64,000 nucleotides of DNA, taken from Prunus persica. Lineage: Eukaryota; Streptophyta; Magnoliopsida; Rosales; Rosaceae. Location of the stretch: NCBI RefSeq assembly GCF_000346465.2, contig NC_034009.1, positions 338,017-402,016 on the forward strand, written 5' to 3'. Of this stretch, positions 25,515 through 36,816 are shown piece after piece (position 1 is the first letter of the stretch; every line of letters starts with the position of its first letter). Below the pieces are notes generated by a model. That model did not search any database and was not told the DNA's origin. It saw only the letters and a program-made list of their open reading frames with translations. A program made the position numbers and the translations under genes.

Positions 25515-28500
25515 TCATATCTGCATGCCTTGATTGTTGAGGTTGACACCATTTGGAGGATTGATTACTATCCAAAGCAAAGATATTATGATTGCAAGCA
25601 GCCCTGCCCAGACATATACAATAGTAGGTATCCTTCCTCTCCTTCCCATCAAGCCTTTCATAAATGGGTACATGTGAGCCAACACCCAGAAACTGAAGAA
25701 AAGTCCTCCGAGTAGCTTATTCCATTGGGGTATCACTTCGTATAAGGTCCTTGAGATTCCGATGACCATTGCAATAATATTGATGATTATGATTGTCAGA
25801 GGCATTAAGAAAAGACTTGTCCATTTGACAACGTATAGGTCAGCGTAAATGTCTTCTTCGTCTTCAGCTGTAGACTTGGAGGTTAAGGTGAAGTGAATTT
25901 CGATACCGGCTACAACTTTGAGGAGACCCTGGATGACAGCTACAAGGTGAGCACTTGTTCCACCAATGAGCCAAAATTGCTCATTACGCCACCATTCCTC
26001 AAGGCCAATGCCTGACCATCTCACTTCAAGTAGGGAGAGCAGACAGAGACAGATAGTGATGATAAGGAGGTAGATAAGGAAGGGGACACTTAGGCCTGCA
26101 ACTATGAATTGACCTGTGAAGAGGCAGAGTGCAGGGAGGAAACAGTAAACAACCAGAAAGATGGATGTGAAGGGATAAATGCCGACGTTGAGGTATGCAA
26201 TACGCTGTAGAAACTTGAGGCGCCGGCATGCAAGAAATGCATTGTTCCTGGAGTAGAAAATTTCCACTGAACCAGTGGCCCATCGGAGCACCTGGTGCAA
26301 TCTGTCTGTGAGGTTGATAGGTGCAGTGCCACGGAATGCATCACGCTTCGTGATGCAATACACTGACCGCCAACCACGATTGTGCATTCTGTAACCTGTC
26401 ACCACATCCTCTGTCACTGATCCATAGATCCAACCTATCCTGTCTCCCCATTCGGTCTTGTCCTCGTACCTGTGTGTGCAAACATTAACTAATTAACCCA
26501 AATGATCACAGTGTTTCGCAAAACAAGGAAGAGTCTACATAACTGGTCTAGAACTAGAAAAGTGCTTCTTTCAACTGGTTTATATGCATATATAGATTAT
26601 GTACCACTTACCAGCAGGAAATGACAGCAACTGCTTCAGCAACAGTTGGGGCATCGAGTGGGGGACGTGGTTCGAGCAGAGCGCCTGGAGGGCGGCCATT
26701 CTTGACCGAGGAGTGATCAGCAAGAGGACGTCCGTGATACTCAGCAACGCCTATGGAATCAGTGAACATTTGTGAATTTCCAAACTTCTTGGGAAGGCCT
26801 AAGTCAGGGTGAGTCGCCAGAGGTTGTTTTTCTGAGTCGGGTAGATCTGGATCAGCCTCTAACTGCGCCTCAATCTCATGGTAATTTGGAGCTGGGGCTT
26901 TGATCGTCCCAAACATTCCTAAGTACTCATTTGCCCTTGGCGGGTGGAACCCGTACAGTGCAAAACGCCTAAACATGCACCCAGTTCCCACATACACTGG
27001 GCCTTGGAGACCATCCAGGGCTCTCATATTTCCTGTTGTTTTACAATTATATCCAAGCAGTGTCATCACTTTCAATTTCAGTTTAGCTATATATCAAATT
27101 CAATTAATTAGCCAAAGTCACGCATGCATGATCAAACATTACCATCAAAGAAGACTGTGTTATGATTTGCATAACGGTCAGATGGATCGATCCCTTCAAA
27201 TCTCTGAGGGAATTGTATGTAGCAAATCCTGTCTCCACCCCGGTCCATCATGAAGCACATTCCTTCCCTTATAGCCAGAGAGTTATAGATATAATGGTCA
27301 CAATCCAAGTTAAGTATGAAGGGACCATTAGACAATATTGCTGACGCTCGGACCATGGCATTCATGGCTCCTGCCTTCTTGTTGTGGTCATATCCAGGTC
27401 GCTTCTCTCGCGAAACATATGCAAACATTGGGACTCGAATGTCCACCCCTGTGAAGTCTAATTTTTTCTCATCAGGAAAACCCATTACAGCCTCCATCTC
27501 TGGGACCTTACTCATAACCTGCATGTATGTTCACAATTATATTTGAGGTTCAAACTTTTAGGACTTGTTTTAGAGATATACATACTTATATATAGGGTAT
27601 TGTTATATATCCATCACCTGTAAGATCCCAGCATGGTCTCCTTTTTTGTGATCGGCGCAAGGTTCGAGCCATGTTCCTGGCCAATGTGTCCCGTCAGCCA
27701 TCCACGTTGCCTTAGTAACATTGCTTGCCTCACCATCCGCTGGCTCCGCGCCATCTCCACCTCCACCAATACTTCTCTCCTTGGAAAGCTTCCTTTCATT
27801 CACGTCCTCTCTAGAGTTATACATTTCACTTCGCTTGCGGATAACATCAGGAAGACCGTTGATCCTAACTTTAAATTCATCATATTCTCTCTTGATCCAA
27901 CGGCGATCCTTGACAAAATCAGGCCGCTTCTTGTTCTTGGTGGGGTCAACTTTGCTGTTAAAGTAGCTGTCTGGATTCCTAGGCTCAATTTCATGTTTTC
28001 GGCAAAAGGGTACCCAAACCTGCAGTGCATATGAATGTATGTATGTATATTTGGACAATATATAGCTAGAACTAATTAACTGACAGGAATCAAATTAATT
28101 CAATTAGCATGACTACTTATTTATGTTTTTCTTTTCTTCTTGTGAGGATAGCATGATTATTTTTGGGATAAGAAATATACTTGCATGACAAGTTTCATGT
28201 CATTATTTAATTTTTTACCACCACTAATGAAATTGCAATATTGAACCAACCTCAGCAAAGTTAACAGCCTCGGCCATGGCCTCAAATGTGAGAATGGCAC
28301 CACCATCATCTGAAATGTAGCATGAAAGCTTTTCCACGGGATATTGAGCGGCAAGGACGGAAAGAATTGTATTGGCAGTGACAAGAGGTGGTTCCTTCTC
28401 AGCGTCGGCAGTGGAGATGAAGACATCAACACCGGGAAGGTCAGAGCGCCCAGTAGGGTTGGTGGGAGAAGGTTGCTCAAACTTGTCACGTAGAGCATCC

Positions 28501-29680
28501 AAGTCCGTGGCACGATTTATGGGGTTCTGCTTGGGAAGAATGTCTAAAATCCATGAGAATGCAAACCAAATCTCACAAACTATGGACATGCCCCATAGCC
28601 ACATTGCATCAGGGTTTGGATTCTGGACTCGCCATAGTAGGAAAAGGAACAGTACTATCAAACGGATGACCACAAGTAACCTGCATAGATGTACAAATTA
28701 AATATGCTGGACCTGCTAATGCCTTGGCTCCTCATGTAAATGATTGTTTCTTCTCTTAGTTGGTGGGAAGGCATTCTGTCTCTCATTTTATTGTTTCTTT
28801 CTGTAGTCAGATCTTTTGGGTATACGCAATTATTACAAAGCCATATTTGAGGAGGGAATCATAAACGAAACCTGGGATGCTCTTAACTACTTGAGCTACA
28901 ATTTCGTTACTTTCTTATCTTATTTTTAATCCCCTTGACTTTGTATTTTTGATAGATTTAATAGAGAACAAATGCACATAAACGTATTTATATTCATTAA
29001 TTAATGGACACAATAATTGAATTGTTTGTAAAGGAGCTGGTTATTGATGAAGCAGGTAGGTACCTGTAAGGGCTAAGAATAGCAGGGGGGATTTTAACCT
29101 TCCTGGTGAGTGGCTTCCATGGTTTGTCAATAAAATCCTGCATGCTCATTTCGACTTCCGGTCCATACTTGTTCTCTTGCTTCTCTGACCAATATGCGTT
29201 TCCAATGCCATACGTTCCTTTGGTCTCAAACAACCAACGATTATGATCAAAGTCCCCAGTTTGGCTTCTCAACAGTATTGATTTGTTATTAGATGAGTTC
29301 ATCACTGACATTCTCCTATCCGCCTTTGCAGCTTCACTATCAGCCCCACCATCATCGTCGCCCCCTCGCCTAGACTCTGCTCCAAACCGTGATGGCCCAT
29401 ATGGCCCCGGACCATCAGTTTTTGAATCCGAGGCCGTTCCTGCACCTGATGACCCTGCCATTGGCTGGTTGTCCGGTGTAGGGGGCATCATCACGGTGTA
29501 ATTGATGTAGTCATTTTCGCCCGAGAATTCCCCGCTCATGTCCAAATCGTCGTCCCGAGACAAGCTCATCACACGCCCACTGGACGTGCGGCGAGCAAAT
29601 TTGACCCCCTGCGGTGGACGGCCTGCAGATGAGGGTGAGGACGACATTGTTTTCTTTGATGAGTTTGATGAAGTTGCCAT
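25515..29680 (-). CDS. CSLD1: Cellulose synthase-like D protein (CSLD1/CSLD4 type), 1066 aa
   Basis: Membrane family-2 glycosyltransferase that makes beta-1,4-glucan or mannan at tip-growing cell walls. Six exons: 29680-29064, 28680-28251, 28019-27618, 27518-27143, 27032-26612, 26469-25515; 3201 nt in frame. The N-terminus is short and lacks the RING-like zinc finger of CSLD2/3/5, as in pollen CSLD1/CSLD4. It has [18 protein letters not shown] and [13 protein letters not shown]. Catalytic motifs: SDDGG (D330), DCD (D555, D557), TED (768-770) and QVLRW (808-812). Two membrane segments follow residue 206 and about six lie at the C-terminus. The ATG at 29680 begins the family-like sequence [10 protein letters not shown]; the frame is open further upstream but has no better ATG. 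Pollen-tube expression is inferred from the subclass only. Confidence 0.96.
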
Positions 29681-30577
29681 ATCTGTGCCGTTGATGTTGT
29701 GATGCTTTTCCGATTGTATTTTAGCTACAAGACCCAAATGATCACATTTAACAATAACGGATTACTTGCGGCGCACGTAAAAATAACAAGTAGGGAATAA
29801 TTCCATGTGGGGGAGACGGAGGCGAGAAGATGAAATGGAAGTGGAAAGTATGGAGAAGGAATTGGATATGTTGAATCACTGGTTGAAGGAAAGGCCAAAT
29901 ATGGTTGATAAGTTGAATGGTCCGCAATTTGCTTCTGTTTTTAGCGTTTTTCCCTGCACCGGATGTCACTCCCTTGTTTCAATCTCAATCTCATAGTTTA
30001 TCAATACGCGTACACGTTTAAGTTTTAACAATGTTCTTTTTTAAATTCACCTTTTAGTTGTACATCGACCTGTCAGGAAACTCGTAAGTTGAATTCCCCA
30101 TCACTAATATTGCTTGTATAAAAAATAAGGTCAAAACTATAAAGAAACAATCCCACAAATTAAAATTTTGAAAGACTCCCTGCAGTTCTCACCAAGTCCG
30201 CTAACCACGTTTTTATCACAAAACATCCCTGAGTAGTTGGGAAAAAAAAAAAACACTAATATCATCGATGGCCATGAATAGTTAGATTTTAGTGTAATTT
30301 ATTTTGGGGACATTTGTCTCAAATATCATCGATGCAATGGTAAAGGTTATTTGTGCCCACAATACATTACCAATAAAAAAACACAAATCTTAACATACAA
30401 AGTAGTAAAACATACATAAGAACAAACCATTACTAGTCTATCTCTGGGAATGTTTGAAAACTAGCCAAGTTTTGGACAACAATTTCATAGGACACACCAA
30501 AAGAAAAGACTGAAGCGCCTACAAGAGGATGAGAAATGGCAAGGCAACGCTACTCCCACTACCTCCTGTGAATTCCT
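29681..30577. other. CSLD leader/promoter and 3' flank of the first PP2-B gene
   Basis: The right part, about 30270-30480, is similar to 36480-36730 (both contain GAATAGTTAGATTTTAGTGT). This shows that 3' flanking DNA was duplicated together with the PP2-B genes. No other gene is seen. Confidence 0.55.
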
Positions 30578-31931
30578 TCACTCTTTGGGCCTAAGCTCAA
30601 TGCCTTCCACAATGAGGCCGGTCTTACAGTTGTAGTTACTAGTTTCCATTAGACTACACACTACAGTAGCATTATCTTCTTCGGTGACAAACTCACCCAT
30701 CTCAATCTCAAACCACCCATCGCCTCTGTATCGAGCATGCGGAGGAGCTGTACCTTCATAATTTACAGGGTCTAGGATCACACTATGCTCAACCGCAACT
30801 GCGCTATGTTCATAAGCGACACGCAATGTAACAGGAGTTGCTGCAGTCCCTAGATTGTGTTGTGATGAGAGCTGATAGACAAAATAAGCTGCATAGGTTG
30901 TTCTTGGGGACAAGTTTTTAGTCTCTATGTATCCCTTGATGTCAAGCCACCATACATAATTGAGCTTAGCCACTTGGGAAAACCTGTCATGTGATTCACA
31001 TATAACATATTATTTCTGATGCAGGGTTTTTTTGGTCATAAAGTATCCAATTCCAATAAAAGATTACTTATCCTACAACTCAGGTATGAATTAGCATCAC
31101 TCAAAAATATAATTGAAGTGATATTTAGTAAGATAATGGTGGAGAGAGAGAAAGAGAATAGAATACCTAGACTCTGGCAGAGATATCCACCGCCAATATC
31201 CGGGTGTATCTCCCCATATAACTGAAAGCCCTCTTGCCCCTACCATATAACATTTTTTGCCACTCTGCTTTTCTAGTGCCATGCTCTGTGTCAGAAAAAA
31301 AGAAGCTTGGACGATTCGATGATCTTGTCATCCATTATTCATAATTAAAGTAAATACTGTTAACATTTTGCACAACACTCCCATTGATATCATGGATCAT
31401 CATCAGTCTTTTCATGAATTATCTAAAATTGTCAAACAAAATTTCTTTTTGCTTAAATAAATAAAATAGCAAATTTAGTAAAGCATATCAAAGAATGGGA
31501 TTTCTACTACATAAATTGCAAAAATCTCCCAGTATCTAAAACCTATTAAATCTTAGAATCCAATGGAAATGGGTTGATTCTTGAAGGAAAAGTGATAAAT
31601 CATATAAATTTAGGAAAAAAAAAATTGAATGAATGGGGTTTGAGTTAATTACCATGTTACCATTGCCTATGATGATGGGGTGATTGCAAAGATGAAAGTA
31701 GAGATCCTTCTTGGACAAGGAGTTCAAAGAAGTGGAAATGATTTCCTTATAATCCTGGGGCAGAAATCTCTCCCACACTATATCAGAATCCGCAGCAATT
31801 CTAAAGAGGGAAGAGACAAGCGATGATCTGCACGCATCCAGAGGGGTTGTGCAGGAAACGATGTGGGAGATACATTCTGCAGGCAACATGCTGATGATAC
31901 TCATCTCTGCTTCTGCTTTTGCTTCCTTCAT
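30578..31931 (-). CDS. PP2B: F-box protein PP2-B-like (F-box plus phloem lectin domain), copy A, 267 aa
   Basis: F-box proteins of the PP2-B group are thought to be SCF ubiquitin-ligase receptors with a Nictaba-like carbohydrate-binding domain. Three exons: 31931-31653, 31285-31167, 30983-30578. The frame is continuous over 804 nt, ending TGA. The F-box is about residues 14-55 (LPAECISHIVSCTTPLDACR, then VWERFLP). The second exon encodes KQSGKKCYMVGAR and a WRWISLPESR end. The lectin domain starts FSQVAKLNYVWWLDIKGYI, includes TYAAYFVYQL and GWFEIEMGEF, and ends GIELRPKE. The exon 1 ATG at 31931 aligns with the start of copy C; a second ATG lies at 31904. It is the most 3' member of a minus-strand tandem cluster and looks intact. 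Substrate unknown. Confidence 0.92.
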
Positions 31932-32739
31932 TTTCTTATGTCGATCGTCTCTCTTTCCTCCCTTTTCCTCATCAGCTCATAGAGTTGAGCACAATTCCAA
32001 GTCAAGTCAACCCACTTAACCGACAAAAACCATTTTTTATATATTTATTTTAATTTTAATCAACGGGAAGGGACCGAGGGAAATTCTCAATCTGCTCTAG
32101 CATTGGGGATATGGCGACACATGTAACTCAAACATTGGGGGTGAATACGCCCTTTTTTTTTTTTTTTTATAACTTGTCAATGGGGTCTTTATTCATGCCC
32201 TTTTTGTTTTGTTTTGGAGATAACTTGTCAATGGGGTCGTTAATAAAAAATAAATAATAAATAAACTTGCCAATGAGGTCTGGCGTGATTTTTTATAATA
32301 AAAAAATAGTTAAAGTTTACCCAAAGCTTTTATAAATGTTTTGGTCCTCCCGATTACTTTGGCAGCTATTGTTGGTTTGAATTTTTTATATATTTTGTGA
32401 GATGCCGTTATATATAAAATTCTAGCTTCAGCACTGATTGACTGTTTTGATGTCAAACTAAAGGGCTCAAACATTTGTTGGATACAAATGAAGCGCAATT
32501 GGGGACAAAATTGGCAAACTAGAGGGGGCTTCCAAGGCCAAAATTTGTCATTTAAAGTGACTACTAGTGATAAAAGGATAACAAACTCTTTTAATGTTGC
32601 ATCTGCCACATGGCGGCCAAAAATATGAAGGGAGAAATTTTTACGAAATAATAGTGTAGTCATAAGTTAAGCACTTGACAATAAAATTGGATGAGCAACG
32701 AAGATTATTTTGAACGAACGTTAAGTGAAATGCAGAGTC
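31932..32739. other. Spacer between PP2-B copies A and B
   Basis: Contains the copy A promoter. The words AACTTGTCAATGGGGTC recur with small changes near 32170, 32223 and 32265, a weak local repeat. A 117-codon minus-strand frame at 32310-32663 is unlike any family I know. Confidence 0.5.
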
Positions 32740-34296
32740 TCAGTTAAGATCAATGCCTTCCACAATGATGCCTCTCTTACAGAAACTACTAGTTTCCATT
32801 AAACTACACACTACAGTAGCATTATCTTCTTCAGTGACGAACTCACCCATCTCAATCTCAATCCACCCATCAAGTCTGTATCGAGCTTGAGGACCAACTC
32901 TACCTTCAAAAGTTAGAGGGTATGGTGTCACACTACGGCGGCCTCCATAAGATAGAGGGTCTAGGATCAGACTACGCTCAACCGCAACTGCGCTTTTTTC
33001 ATAAGCGACGCGCGATGTAATAGGAATTTTTCGTGTCCACGTAACGTGTTCTGATGTGAGCAGATAGACAAAATACGCTGCATAGGTTGTTCTCGGGGAC
33101 AAGTTTTTAGTCTCTATGTATCCCTTGATGTCAAGCCAGGATATATAATTGAGCTTAGACACTTGGGAAAACCTGTGATGTCAAGCCAGCATCAAAATGT
33201 CAATACAATATTCTATGACCATAAACTCCACTCAGTAATAGTATCATGTCAGGGATTAAAGGTAAGCCATAGCCACTTTACTTTCTCATAACCATGCTTA
33301 TGTATATCATGAGAGAGAAGAAATTGTATATCATGGGGATATCACTCTTCTGCTATCCCTATCCAATCATGTTCCGCAATGTGAAAAAGTTATTATGCGT
33401 GACAAAATATGATTGGTTGGGGATAGCAAAACAGTACTACTATCCCCTAGATATACAAGTTTTTCTCATTCTGACAACATTTTATATGTCAAACCCCACA
33501 AACTCACTATAAAGGCAAAAAAATCACACCTTCACAAGGTAAATCACGAAAAAAATAGAAGTGATATTTAGTAAGATATTGGTGGAGACTGGAGAGAGAA
33601 TACCTAGACTTTGCCAACATTTTGGTGTATCTTCCAATACAACTGTAAGCTCTCTTGGCCCTACCATATAACTCTTTTTGCCACTCTGCTTTTGTAATGC
33701 CGTGATCTGTGTCAAAGAAAAAGAAGCTAGGATGTTGTCGTTCATTATTCATAATTAACGTAAGTAATACTGTTAATATTTTGCACAACACAGGTAGCCA
33801 TTGATATCATGGATCAGTCTTTTCACGAATTAACCTAGCTATTCATGCCACACAGTAACCTAGCTACTATCTAACACCAAATGATGACCCAAGAGAATCA
33901 AGAAATTTAGAAAAATGAATTAATGGGGTTTGAGTTAATTACCATGTTACCATTGCCTGTGATGATGCTGTGTTTGCAAAGATGAAAGTAGAGATCCTTC
34001 TTGGACAAGGAGTTGGAAGAAGTGGAAATGATTTCCTTATAATCTTGGTCTTGGGGAAGAAATCTCTCCCACACGATATCAGAATCCGCAGCAATTTGAA
34101 AGAGGGAAGAGACCAGGCATGATCTGCACGCATCCAGAGGGGTTGTACAGGAAACGATGTGGGAGATGCACTCTGCAGGCAACGTGCTGATGAAATCCAT
34201 CTCTGCTTCTGCTTCCTTCCTTTTCTTATGTCGTCGATCGATCCAAATCTCTTCCCTTCCTCTTCCTGGTGATGTTCCCTTCATATCACATATCAT
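32740..34296 (-). pseudogene. F-box/PP2-B-like copy B, frameshifted in exon 2
   Basis: Same three-exon layout as copies A and C: F-box exon ending 33943, exon 2 at 33706-33604, lectin exon 33162 or slightly upstream to 32740. Exon 2 is 103 nt instead of 119, because 16 nt are missing where A and C encode the WISLPE part. Exon 2 leaves the lectin exon out of frame, with a stop soon after if normal splice sites are used. The ATG used by A and C is AGG here, so translation would need an ATG upstream (34296 or 34284) or downstream (34200). The lectin exon itself is open and carries a 13-14 codon insertion after ILDPLSYGG. Probably a recent pseudogene; unusual splicing could rescue it. Confidence 0.75.
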
Positions 34297-34645
34297 ACAA
34301 ACTCAACTTACTATACTAGCTAGGAGATAGTCATCCTCACGCCCTTGCTATTACAATAGACATCCAACAAGCCATTAACCAATCAACCACAATAAAGCCC
34401 GCAACTTTGTGTATTGTATTATGACTCGCTCTAATTCGCTGTATGGAAACTGTAAAGAAAAAATATGCAAAGGTAAACTCTTTTTATAGGTTGTGAAACC
34501 CTAAAAATGAACGGGCCTGTAAATGGATTACATTTGGATTGGATCGATCATTTTATATAGACTTCTATAAAATCATGATTGAATGCACCTAAATTTTTAA
34601 ACTTCTTTAAAATCTTTGAAGATCTAAATTGAATACACCCATTAA

Positions 34646-35621
34646 GGATATTTTTTTGAGAAGGAGAAATTCATTCATAAAACCACAGACGTACAAAGAG
34701 CGACATGATACAGTGGCCTCGTTAAAACCTTCTTAGGACATCCTCAAGTGACAAATCCCAAGGGAGGAAAGAGTACCACACATGTCATGGACTAACATGA
34801 GAGTCCAATTCAGGTCACTTTGGACCATTACAATAAAAGAACAAGTCAAAAACAAAACCTAACACAAATACCTCCGACGAGAACCGCAATTAGAGACCAA
34901 CACAATAGACCCACATGAGAGGACTGTAGAAACCCCAAATAGTAAACCCACAGGAGAGGACTGCAGAACATCCCAATTGTCAAAAGAAGCCTTATAGGAG
35001 CAAAATCATAGTCCTTTGACACCCATATAAACTGTAAGTCATACTATAGCAGAAACCAGGAGAGAACACGGAGGACGAACATAGAAACAACAGTAAAAAG
35101 ACCCATGAGAAGCACTCCACTTCAACTCAAAACCTGACAAAGAAAACCTCCTATGACCAATCATAGTTCTTCAGTCGGCGCAGAGTAAAGACGAGCACCA
35201 CATCCCAACAACTACCACCAGCATCGCTGCAGCCGCCGCCGTTAAAACAGAGACAAAACATCAGCCACTAGGTATCACAACTCTCCCAAGGAGAGACACA
35301 ATCCAACGTCACTACTGTCGTTGCCGCCGAAACAAAGACAACACTAGTTACCTAGAACACTGCAAAAACAACCAAATAAAATAAACAGACAAAACAGACC
35401 TAGATCCAAATATATCTAGATTATCTGGGGAGGGGAAGGGGAGTAGAAGAGGGGATAAGAGGAAGGGAAAATAGGGGAGAAAAGGAAAGGGAGATGGGGA
35501 GAGGAAGGGGAACATGGGCAGAGGGGAAGAGGGGCAGTGGCCACCTCCCTCCCCCTTAGCTTCCTCGCAGTTGGTTGTCAACAAGGAGAAAGGGAATTAG
35601 AGTGCGGCTATGGCAACTTCC
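34646..35621 (-). mobile_element. LINE-like retroelement 3' end (tentative)
   Basis: Read on the minus strand, this block ends in GAATGAATTTCTCCTTCTC and an A-run (34650-34657 on the plus strand). This is the usual look of a plant L1-type 3' terminus. No reverse-transcriptase frame is visible, so it would be a 5'-truncated or non-autonomous copy. CACCCATTA occurs at both flanks (34637-34645 and 35622-35630) as a possible target duplication. A pyrimidine-rich stretch lies at 35420-35580. Confidence 0.4.
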
Positions 35622-35682
35622 CACCCATTATCATATTTGACTAAACAAATTGGGATAAGATTATTATCGCATTTATTTAAGA

Positions 35683-35824
35683 TTTTTTTTTTTCCTTTTT
35701 TGAGTACAAGCAATAGTCTAAACTAAATAGAGGGGAGGGAGTTTTCTCATACACGATGCCATGAGAATTCGAACTTGAGACCTCACAAATCAATGCCATT
35801 TTTCACTGGACTAGACCCCATTAG
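35683..35824 (-). mobile_element. tRNA-derived SINE with 15-bp target-site duplication
   Basis: Read on the minus strand, it starts with an A-box-like TCTAGTCCAGTG and then a B-box-like AAGTTCGAATTCTC about 30 bases on. It ends TTGTACTCAAAAAAGG plus an A-run. The 15-base repeat CGCATTTATTTAAGA flanks it exactly at 35668-35682 and 35825-35839. Pol III boxes, size near 140 bases, A-rich tail and long perfect target duplication together identify a SINE. The perfect duplication suggests a fairly recent insertion. Confidence 0.88.
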
Positions 35825-35887
35825 CGCATTTATTTAAGACGTAGAAAAGATTAAAATCTCATTAGTAACTTCATTCTTTTATTTTAT

Positions 35888-35990
35888 TTTATTTATGTTT
35901 CATTCTTTTAGAAAAGAAAAGATCACACTCTGCTCAATATTTTATTTATGTTTCATTCTTTTAGAAAAGAAAAGATCACACTCTGCTCAA
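35888..35990. repeat. 50-bp direct duplication
   Basis: Positions 35888-35937 and 35941-35990 are the same 50 bases, starting TTTATTTATGTTTC and ending CTCTGCTCAA, separated by three bases. The second copy runs straight into the PP2-B relic, so this marks the broken end of that relic. Confidence 0.85.
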
Positions 35991-36420
35991 CCGCAACTGC
36001 GCCATGTTCTTCATAAGCAAGACAAAGTGTAATAGGAATTGTTGCAATTTCTTGATCGTAGTCTGATGAGAGCTGATAGACAAAATAAGCTGCATATAGG
36101 TTGTTCTGTGATTCGATTCATTCACATATATATATATATATATATATAACTTATATACACATCAAAATGTCAATGCATTCAATCTTTGAATCATGCTAGC
36201 TTCTTCTGAGGACACTATAAGTATCCAATGAAAGATTAATTATATCCTACACCTACAACTCATGTATGAATTAGCATCACTGAAAATACATAATGGATAT
36301 TGTGGTAGAGATATCCATTTCCAATATGTCCAACTGCAAGCCTGTTGCCCCTACCATATAACATATTTTGCCACTTTGCTTTTCTAGTACTGCCATGATC
36401 TGTTCTGTGTCAAAGAAAAG
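35972..36420 (-). pseudogene. PP2-B-like relic: pieces of lectin exon and exon 2
   Basis: Two blocks match the sister genes: about 35972-36110 resembles the middle of the lectin exon (the coding for TYAAYFVYQL is recognisable), and about 36296-36410 resembles exon 2. The F-box exon, the ends of the lectin exon and the frame are lost. It lies in the same orientation and order as a full gene, so it is the remains of a fourth tandem copy. Confidence 0.75.
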
Positions 36421-36816
36421 AAGCCTAGCCATTGATATCATATCATCAGTCTTTTCAGAGTCTCTGTTAACCGATTAAGGTAATGAATAGTTAGATTTTA
36501 GTGTAAAGTCCTTCGTGGAATCGTGGGCATTTCTCTCAAATATTATCTATGCAATGGTTAACGTTTATTTGTGCCCTAGCCACAATAGATGCTACATACA
36601 TATTTATACCCACTAATATATTATATAAAAGAAACCATAGCTACTACTTCATCTCTTGGAACTGTCTGAGATCTAGCAAAGTTTTAGACAATAATTTCAA
36701 AGGGCACAATCAAAGATGGAAGCTTACTAGAGGATGATAAATGGCAAGGCAACGTTACTCCCACTCGTTTATAAAGCTTTCTTCCCCTCCTGTGACTTGT
36801 TCATGGAATCAATCCT

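Noticed and set aside
29681..29737. Longer N-terminus for the CSLD protein
   Set aside because: The upstream in-frame codons have no ATG start; the ATG at 29680 gives the expected family N-terminus.
32310..32663. 117-codon minus-strand frame between PP2-B copies
   Set aside because: Composition like random AT-rich DNA, and no similarity to PP2-B or transposase proteins seen.
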